This document shows positions 14,974-20,029 of a stretch of DNA of 20,029 nt, piece by piece. The DNA lies in the NCBI GenBank assembly GCA_937892995.1, contig CALBJS010000191.1:1-20029 (forward strand). The letters are read 5' to 3'. A model generated the notes under the pieces. It was not told the DNA's origin and made no database searches. It was given only the letters and a program-made list of their open reading frames with translations. Position 1 is the first letter of the stretch. The number at the start of each line of letters is the position of its first letter. The stretch is from an uncultured Peptococcaceae bacterium. Lineage in GTDB: Bacteria > Bacillota > Desulfitobacteriia > Desulfitobacteriales > Syntrophobotulaceae. Both the position numbers and the translations under genes were made by a program.

Positions 14974-16890
14974 TTAATCTTGAGCAATTTTTATTGCTTC
15001 TTCTATATCTTCCACAGCGATTATTTCTATCCCTTTTAGTCCGGAAGGTACTTCCGTCAAATTTTCTTTGGGAATAATAACTGTTTGAACTCCCGCCTGT
15101 TTCGCCCCGAATATCTTCTCATATATTCCTCCGACAGGCTTCACTTTGCCCTGAATCGATATTTCACCTGTCACAGCTACATCTCTTTTCAAAGGCTTTT
15201 CTTTAAGGGCACTATAAATAGCCATAGTTGTCGCTAGCCCTGCCGAAGGACCGTCTATCCTCCCGCCGCCTACGACATTAACATGAAGATCATAATTCTT
15301 TAAATCTTCCCCGGTAAGAGTACGAATAACAGCAGCAGCATTAAAAACTGCGTCCCTAGCCATTGTGCCAGCTGTCTCATTAAAACGAATATTCCCTTTA
15401 CCGGTCAGCCCTGCAAATACCTTTACTTCTATTTCCAAAACAGATCCAAGGAAACCCGCAACCCCCAACCCCAATATCCTTCCGATATCTTTTCCGGACA
15501 TAACCTTCTTATGAATAAAGGGTGTTAAACGTGCTGATCGCAGAACTTCCCGAACATCATTTTCCGTAATTGCTACTTCTTGGCCCTCAGGAGTTCTAAA
15601 TCTAGCCAGGCCATAAGCATCCAGAAGTATACTATTGGCTTTTCTCCCCTCTATTACATATTCACTGATAATCTCGGGCACATTATCTTCTAGTTGTACC
15701 TCAAGTTTGCGGGCAGCTTGCCTTACGATATGAATGATATGAGCAGGCTCTAAAGGAACGAAATACACTTCAGCACAACGGGAACGTAAAGCAGGATTTA
15801 ACTCCTGTGGTTCTCTGGTCGTAGCGCCTATTAATACAAAATCAGCCGGTACTCCCTCTTCAAAAACTTTCTTAATATAAAGAGGGATCTGCGGATCATG
15901 AGGATCATAATAAGAAGACTCGAAATAGACTCTTTTGTCCTCCAGTACTTTGAGGAGTTTATTAAGGAGGGAGGGGTCTATCTCTCCTATCTCATCAATA
16001 AAGAGTACCCCGGTATGAGCATCATTCACTAAACCGAGTTTTGGCTCCGGTATTCCTGTTTCAGCCAGGTCTCTCTTCGCTCCTTGGTAAATAGGGTCAT
16101 GTACCGAGCCGAGAAGTGGATTGGTTACTTCCCTGGGATCCCAGCGTAAAGTTGTCCCATCGACCTCAATAAAAGGTGCCTCTGAGCAAAAAGGAGAATC
16201 TGAGAAGCTTTTCACTGCATCTAAGGCAACCCGGGCCGCAGAAGTTTTACCAACTCCGGGTGGACCGTAAATTATTATATGTTGAGGGAAGGGAGTAGCC
16301 AATTTAGCCAAAAGAGCCTGAAGGGCGTTTTCTTGACCGACTATTTCTTCCGGGATCCGGGGTCTTAAGATCTCAATGGCCGAAGACACCGGTTTGCTGG
16401 CATTCATCTTTTCCAAGTGGGCTAGTTTTTTGAGAGTCTGGGCGTTTTCCGGCCCGCCGGTTTCTTTCAGAACTTGGGTTTTTATTTCTTTCACATACTC
16501 TTCATGACGTTCCTGCATTTTTTCGGCAACAGCCTGATTAAGTCTGTCTTCGACAGAACGTTTAGCTACAATTTCGGCGATGTATTCTTCTATTTCCGTA
16601 AGCCTCTCAGGAATTTCTTTCAGGTCCGGGACAGGCTTATCTGTTGGATCATCATTCGTTAGCTTCTGCAGACCAAGTACTCTTTCTCCTAAGTTCTCAG
16701 AACGCATTAATCCCAAAGCCTCTAGTTTGCTAGCTTTCAGGATAAGTTTGTCCGTTCCGTAAAGGTTGGACAGTACTACATAAAGGGCATCTATTTCTAA
16801 TTTGAGTTGTTCTTCCGTAACCTGATCATCTTCTTCATTCAGATCTTGCTGATTTAAGAACTTTTTTAAAAAGCCTTTCAGATGGGTCAC
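14974..16890 (-). CDS. lonC: Lon-family ATP-dependent protease, spore-former LonC/LonB type
   Basis: 638 residues. AAA+ protease: ATP-driven unfolding coupled to a Ser-Lys dyad protease. A charged, helical N-terminal region (1-165) replaces the LonA N-domain, with no membrane segment of the LonB kind. AAA+ module: Walker A GPPGVGKTS (209-217), Walker B VLFIDE (295-300), sensor region near GATTRE. Lon protease domain from about 460: catalytic S549 in DGPSAG and K592 in GGIYEKIFGA. Length and layout fit LonC, a class restricted to endospore formers; LonB is the alternative. The GTG start follows AAAGGA by only 1-2 nt, an unusually tight spacing, but an in-frame TAA just upstream rules out a longer protein. 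27 nt after rplI, 20 nt before dnaB. Confidence 0.88.
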   Translation of the reverse strand: MTHLKGFLKKFLNQQDLNEEDDQVTEEQLKLEIDALYVVLSNLYGTDKLILKASKLEALGLMRSENLGERVLGLQKLTNDDPTDKPVPDLKEIPERLTEIEEYIAEIVAKRSVEDRLNQAVAEKMQERHEEYVKEIKTQVLKETGGPENAQTLKKLAHLEKMNASKPVSSAIEILRPRIPEEIVGQENALQALLAKLATPFPQHIIIYGPPGVGKTSAARVALDAVKSFSDSPFCSEAPFIEVDGTTLRWDPREVTNPLLGSVHDPIYQGAKRDLAETGIPEPKLGLVNDAHTGVLFIDEIGEIDPSLLNKLLKVLEDKRVYFESSYYDPHDPQIPLYIKKVFEEGVPADFVLIGATTREPQELNPALRSRCAEVYFVPLEPAHIIHIVRQAARKLEVQLEDNVPEIISEYVIEGRKANSILLDAYGLARFRTPEGQEVAITENDVREVLRSARLTPFIHKKVMSGKDIGRILGLGVAGFLGSVLEIEVKVFAGLTGKGNIRFNETAGTMARDAVFNAAAVIRTLTGEDLKNYDLHVNVVGGGRIDGPSAGLATTMAIYSALKEKPLKRDVAVTGEISIQGKVKPVGGIYEKIFGAKQAGVQTVIIPKENLTEVPSGLKGIEIIAVEDIEEAIKIAQD

Positions 16891-16917
16891 TTCCTTTCTG
16901 ACTTAAAACAGGGGTCT

Positions 16918-17370
16918 TCATTTATCTATTCCTTCTACTCTAACTTTCAAACTTCCGCTTACTTCGGGGTGGAGTTTTACCGTAACGACATGATCACCTA
17001 TAGCCTTTATAGCCTCTTTTAACTCTATTTTTCTTCTATCCAGTTTGAGCTTATATTTTTTTTCTAATATTTCAGCAATTTCTTTATTAGTGACCGAACC
17101 AAATAATCTTCCTTTTTCCCCCACTTTTACTTGCAGAACCACATCTATATTTTCGATCTTCGAAGCGAGATCTAAAGCAGCTTGTTTTTCTTTTTGTCTT
17201 CTTTGCTCCTCTTGTTTTTGTTTATGAGCTAAATCCTGAACATTACCTTGGGTAGCTTCTACCGCCAACCCACGGGGTATAAGAAAATTACGGGCATATC
17301 CATCGGATACCTCACATATTTTTCCTCTTTGACCTAAAGATTTTACATCTTCCTTAAGTATTACTTTCAT
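16918..17370 (-). CDS. rplI: 50S ribosomal protein bL9
   Basis: 150 residues, normal length. Binds 23S rRNA domain V at the base of the L1 stalk. The N-terminal domain (1-50) has MKVILKEDVKSLG and the GYARNFLIPRGLA signature (24-36). A long charged connecting helix (about 45-75, Lys/Glu/Gln-rich) leads to the C-terminal domain ending VRVEGIDK. GGAGGG lies 6 nt before ATG. The start overlaps the yybS stop as ATGA, implying translational coupling. Confidence 0.97.
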   Translation of the reverse strand: MKVILKEDVKSLGQRGKICEVSDGYARNFLIPRGLAVEATQGNVQDLAHKQKQEEQRRQKEKQAALDLASKIENIDVVLQVKVGEKGRLFGSVTNKEIAEILEKKYKLKLDRRKIELKEAIKAIGDHVVTVKLHPEVSGSLKVRVEGIDK

Positions 17371-18317
17371 TGCTTTCCCTCCTCAATATTTTCAGGAATC
17401 TTTCTGAGATTCAACACTAAATCAAATAGTCCAACCATTACAAGACCCACTAACACAAAATACGGAAAAAACACCCCGGCGAAAACAATTATCCAGAAAA
17501 AAAACCTTGGCACTTTAGGATGCTTTAGCAAATAAGCTAAGCAAGAGAACCCTAAGATCAATGAAATCGGAGCCATAATTACCATAATGTTCAAACCCGC
17601 TATTTCTAAAAAGCCAATCCCTAGAAAACCGCCTCCTAGATAGCTTGCCAGACCAAGGATAACAACCCAGACAGCATACCAAGGCAATCTCCATAAAGAG
17701 ACAGGCTTAGATTTCCGGGTTTTTCTTAAAGATATCCTATACAGAAGAAAAGCAACCCCCAATTCCAGCATTCCAAGGATCCCGGCTAATGCCGGCATTA
17801 ACTTATAATAGACCGGCAAAGCAATTCCTAAATATTTTTCAAATTCAGCTCTAGGCATCCCTTGCTTTTCTAAAGCACTTAGCGTGCCCTGCTGTTCGTA
17901 ATACTGAAAAGCAGAAGTGATTTTCCGCTGTAGATTATCCGGCTGGAGTGCTTCACCTACCATAGGGACAACAGGTAAGGAACTTAGGAGTACCGCTGTC
18001 ATCAAGCCCCAAAACATACTCTGAGCCACACTTAAACCCCTGAGCTGCAATCCTAGGAATAACACTCCCGCCCAAGGGGTGAATCCGATCTGGGAAATAC
18101 CACTTCCTCCAGCCAAAATCATTGAGGCTAAATACCCCATTCCTAGGAGAGCAGCGGTTAGTCTTAGACCAGAGCCCCTACTATGGATGAGCACAGCAAA
18201 AAGAAGGAGAAGCTCTACTATCCAACTCCAGGTATGAAACAATGACGAAAAGAAAGGGACAAGAATCAGAATCAGCCTAGACGCATATTGTAAAGCATCT
18301 TTATCACTAATATACAT
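17367..18317 (-). CDS. yybS: YybS-family (DUF2232) integral membrane protein
   Basis: 316 residues, strongly hydrophobic with about eight membrane segments (for example around 10-50, 55-75, 80-110, 175-195, 210-240, 245-265 and 270-305). The DUF2232/YybS family is known mainly by its place beside rplI in Firmicutes; its fold resembles small-molecule transporter subunits but no substrate is known. Stop codon overlaps the rplI start. In Bacillus, gdpP (yybT) lies between yybS and rplI; it is missing here. The start follows the MazG-like gene by 14 nt, with AGGAGTGG 5-6 nt before the ATG. Confidence 0.85.
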   Translation of the reverse strand: MYISDKDALQYASRLILILVPFFSSLFHTWSWIVELLLLFAVLIHSRGSGLRLTAALLGMGYLASMILAGGSGISQIGFTPWAGVLFLGLQLRGLSVAQSMFWGLMTAVLLSSLPVVPMVGEALQPDNLQRKITSAFQYYEQQGTLSALEKQGMPRAEFEKYLGIALPVYYKLMPALAGILGMLELGVAFLLYRISLRKTRKSKPVSLWRLPWYAVWVVILGLASYLGGGFLGIGFLEIAGLNIMVIMAPISLILGFSCLAYLLKHPKVPRFFFWIIVFAGVFFPYFVLVGLVMVGLFDLVLNLRKIPENIEEGKQ

Positions 18318-18331
18318 GAAGCCACTCCTAT

Positions 18332-18646
18332 TTAATCTTCCTCAGGAACCAGATAACTAAGCAAAAGACTAAGATCGCCCCATTCCGATTCCAGGTTAAG
18401 GTAATCTTCCTTTTGCCACTCCGCCATTTGTTTATATAATACCCTGTCCAAGCGAGAAAAATCAAAACCCAATCGGCGGGTCAGCAAATAACTTACCCCT
18501 ACTAACTTAGCCATACTATCTAAAATTTGCACCTCAGAAGCATTAAGGGTGCCATGTAGAACTTGCCATTGGGCCTTAAGGAGTTCCACTTTCAATTCTT
18601 CGATGGCCTTAGAACATTTAACCACATCGACAGCAACTGATTCCAC
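18332..18646 (-). CDS. MazG-like family protein
   Basis: 104 residues, all-helical, resembling the short MazG-like family found upstream of yybS in anaerobic Firmicutes. Core helices about 10-30 (SKAIEELKVELLKAQWQVLHG) and 38-62 (LDSMAKLVGVSYLLTRRLGFD), acidic C-terminus. I do not see the full EExxE...ExxD metal-binding set of active MazG nucleotide pyrophosphohydrolases, so catalytic activity is doubtful. The start is GTG at 18646 with a strong AGGAGG 7 nt upstream. First gene of the unit MazG-like-yybS-rplI-lon-dnaB. Its promoter in 18647-18840 is not clear. Confidence 0.75.
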   Translation of the reverse strand: MESVAVDVVKCSKAIEELKVELLKAQWQVLHGTLNASEVQILDSMAKLVGVSYLLTRRLGFDFSRLDRVLYKQMAEWQKEDYLNLESEWGDLSLLLSYLVPEED

Positions 18647-18841
18647 AGTACAACCTCCTGCAAAGTATTAAACTGCCATTTACATATATTCTTCCTATAT
18701 ATTTTCTCCTCAATAAGATAAAAATCCTGCCTAACTAATCTTCTCATAAGAATATTAAAATTCGGCTATTATTAGATACCTCTCCCCTAATCTGGCGGAG
18801 CATAATTGTAGGAACAGGCATTTGTAACAATTTAAAGTGAT

Positions 18842-18863
18842 AAAAAAAGGGAGCCTTGCTCCC
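18842..18863 (-). terminator. terminator of the rpsF-ssb-rpsR operon
   Basis: Minus strand: stem GGGAGC/GCTCCC (18858-18863 with 18849-18854), 3-nt loop, then seven T (18842-18848). Starts 9 nt after the rpsR stop. Confidence 0.9.
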
Positions 18864-18871
18864 TCTCTCTC

Positions 18872-19117
18872 CTAGTCAATCATATAAGGCAGCAACGCAA
18901 TGTTGCGAGCCCGCTTAATTGCTATCGTAACTTGCCTTTGATGTTTGGCACAGTTACCTGATATTCGGCGAGGCAGAATTTTGCCTCTTTCTGTTATATA
19001 CTTGCGTAATTTTTGTGTTTCTTTATAATCAATGCCTTCGATTTTATCGACGCAAAAACTACATACTCTTTTACGTGGACGACGTCCTCGTTCTCTTCTG
19101 CCGGTAGCATTAGCCAT
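18872..19117 (-). CDS. rpsR: 30S ribosomal protein bS18, zinc-binding form
   Basis: 81 residues. Pairs with bS6 in the 30S platform. Very basic N-terminus, then C19-x2-C22, and C56 with H59 (NCAKH), a complete set for one zinc ion (the C+ form). Conserved core IDYKETQKLRKYITERGKILPRR and the ending RARNIALLPYMID. GGGAGGGG precedes the ATG. 21 nt after ssb. Confidence 0.97.
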   Translation of the reverse strand: MANATGRRERGRRPRKRVCSFCVDKIEGIDYKETQKLRKYITERGKILPRRISGNCAKHQRQVTIAIKRARNIALLPYMID

Positions 19118-19138
19118 TAAAACGCCCCTCCCTTCAAA

Positions 19139-19549
19139 CTAGAATGGTATATCATCATCGAGACTTACTTCATGAGCAAAAGAACTAAGATCATCTGAAA
19201 CTGCGGAAGAACCGGTATTACTTGTGTTGTCTTTCGGGCTTAAAAATCTTACATTTTCCCCAATGATCTCTGTAACCCATCTTCTCTGTCCATCTTGCCC
19301 ATCATAAGAACGAACTTGGATCCTGCCATCAACTGCCGCCAATTTACCTTTAGCCAGATAATTAGCACAGAGTTCTGCTAATTGGCGAAAGACAACACAG
19401 GGAATAAAATCCGTCTCTTTCTGGCCTTGAGCATTCTTAAAGTTCCTATCAACGGCGAGAGTAAATGAAGCCACCGCCACACCATTTTGGGTATAGCGTA
19501 ATTCAGGGTCTCTAGTCAGCCGCCCTATTAATACAACGCGATTTAACAC
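19139..19549 (-). CDS. ssb: single-stranded DNA-binding protein SSB
   Basis: 136 residues. Tetrameric OB-fold protein coating single-stranded DNA. The OB domain (1-105) has MLNRVVLIGRLTRDPELRYT, FTLAVDR and DFIPCVVF. A short Ser-rich linker of about 20 residues leads to the acidic tip DDDIPF, the docking site for replication and repair partners. GTG start with GGAGGGG 6-7 nt upstream. Between rpsF (20-nt gap) and rpsR (21-nt gap), the standard order. Confidence 0.97.
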   Translation of the reverse strand: MLNRVVLIGRLTRDPELRYTQNGVAVASFTLAVDRNFKNAQGQKETDFIPCVVFRQLAELCANYLAKGKLAAVDGRIQVRSYDGQDGQRRWVTEIIGENVRFLSPKDNTSNTGSSAVSDDLSSFAHEVSLDDDIPF

Positions 19550-19569
19550 CCTTAACCCCTCCGCTTATT

Positions 19570-19848
19570 TTAATCTTTTTTGGTTGTAAGGAATTTAATA
19601 ATGACATCTGAAATTTTCATCAGCCTTTCTAATTCCTGAACCGTACGAGCTTCGCCGTTAAAGTTCATCAGGACATAAAATCCCTCATTAAACTTCTTGA
19701 TCTCGTAAGCTAGACGTCTTTTGCCCCAAAGGTCAACCTTAAGGTCTGAGCCTCCATTAGCATTGACTATTTCCGCAAACTTATCCATGTTTGCCTTAAC
19801 TGCTTCTTCTTCGAGATCCGGTCTTAAAATATACATAACTTCGTACAC
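19570..19848 (-). CDS. rpsF: 30S ribosomal protein bS6
   Basis: 92 residues from the GTG at 19848, chosen because GGGGAGG lies about 10 nt upstream and the protein then begins VYEVMYILRPDLEEE, matching family N-termini. A longer in-frame reading to 19926 has no ribosome binding site and adds residues unlike bS6; it lies in the regulatory leader. Conserved WGKRRLAYEIKKFNEGFYVLMNF (about 48-70) is the bS6 core that binds bS18 and rRNA. First gene of rpsF-ssb-rpsR. Confidence 0.96.
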   Translation of the reverse strand: MYEVMYILRPDLEEEAVKANMDKFAEIVNANGGSDLKVDLWGKRRLAYEIKKFNEGFYVLMNFNGEARTVQELERLMKISDVIIKFLTTKKD

Positions 19849-19861
19849 TTGAACTGCACCT

Positions 19862-19903
19862 CCCCTCGGACTATATGGCCCCACAACTAATGTAGAGCAG
19901 GGA
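19862..19903 (-). promoter_or_regulatory. candidate S6:S18 autoregulatory leader of rpsF
   Basis: On the minus strand TCCCT (19899-19903) can pair with AGGGG (19862-19866), and CTACAT with ATATAG inside it (one mismatch). They leave an internal loop with GCT on one side and TCCG on the other. A CCG in such a loop is the hallmark of the known S6:S18-binding leader, which mimics the 16S rRNA site. The closing AGGGG is part of the rpsF ribosome binding site, so protein binding would block translation. Hand-folded only. Confidence 0.5.
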
Positions 19904-19949
19904 TAGACAAATGATTTTGTCATCAAATAATAGTATTCTACAGCAAATC

Positions 19950-19978
19950 ATTATAGCATTTTTGTTTGTTTTATGCAA
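19950..19978 (-). promoter_or_regulatory. promoter of the rpsF-ssb-rpsR operon
   Basis: Minus-strand -35 TTGCAT (19973-19978), 17-nt spacer, perfect -10 TATAAT (19950-19955) preceded by TGC, an extended -10. Predicted start near 19943, giving a leader of about 95 nt before the rpsF GTG. Confidence 0.8.
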
Positions 19979-20029
19979 TTTTTTTGTTTTTTGCGTTTGA
20001 GTCAAGTAAACGTGGGCAACTTATAGATG

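Noticed and set aside
18480..18760. Minus-strand 51-codon frame in the gap upstream of, and overlapping, the MazG-like gene
   Set aside because: No ribosome binding site, overlaps a better-supported gene in another frame, and no recognisable protein features.
19849..19926. 26-residue N-terminal extension of bS6
   Set aside because: No ribosome binding site, sequence unlike bS6 N-termini, and the region is explained by the leader structure.

Overview
The window looks like chromosome from an anaerobic, endospore-forming Firmicute, most like the Desulfosporosinus/Desulfitobacterium/Peptococcaceae group. The support is an alpha/beta-type spore protein gene, a spore-former Lon protease, a SCIFF peptide with its radical SAM maturase, a 2-hydroxyacyl-CoA-dehydratase-type activase, and the rpsF-ssb-rpsR...rplI-lon-dnaB gene order. 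Base composition is moderately AT-rich and looks even across the window. I see no transposase, phage or CRISPR signal. All protein genes except the spore protein gene lie on the minus strand, so the layout below follows transcription, right to left.

Right end (about 18.3-20.0 kb): a strong extended -10 promoter drives rpsF-ssb-rpsR. A plausible S6:S18 autoregulatory leader covers the rpsF ribosome binding site, and a terminator follows rpsR. Next come a MazG-like gene, a yybS-type membrane protein gene overlapping rplI by ATGA, rplI (bL9), a LonC-type protease gene and dnaB. The gdpP/yybT gene that often sits between yybS and rplI is absent.

TRNA region (about 12.9-13.46 kb): tRNA-Lys, tRNA-Glu and tRNA-Phe share one promoter and end at a terminator. 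tRNA-Gly(CCC) follows with its own promoter.

Middle (about 5.5-12.7 kb): a lipoprotein gene, the 46-codon SCIFF gene scfA, a terminator-like attenuator, the maturase gene scfB, a molybdopterin oxidoreductase gene, a TPR membrane protein gene, a WalJ/YycJ-type metallo-beta-lactamase-fold gene and an HtrA protease gene, ending at a clear terminator. Spacing suggests partial or full co-transcription.

Left end (1-5.4 kb): a giant activase-related protein of the BadF/BcrA/HgdC type is split into two ORFs. A -1 shift at a run of seven G restores the expected family sequence exactly. Convergent to it is a divergent spore protein gene with a candidate sigma-G promoter, and then an Rnk-like (GreA/GreB C-terminal fold) gene whose leader holds a hairpin plus U-tract.

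The points most worth following up are the G7 frameshift site, the small scfA gene with its attenuator and unusual neighbours, and the rnk leader attenuator. All calls were made by reading; no database search was run.
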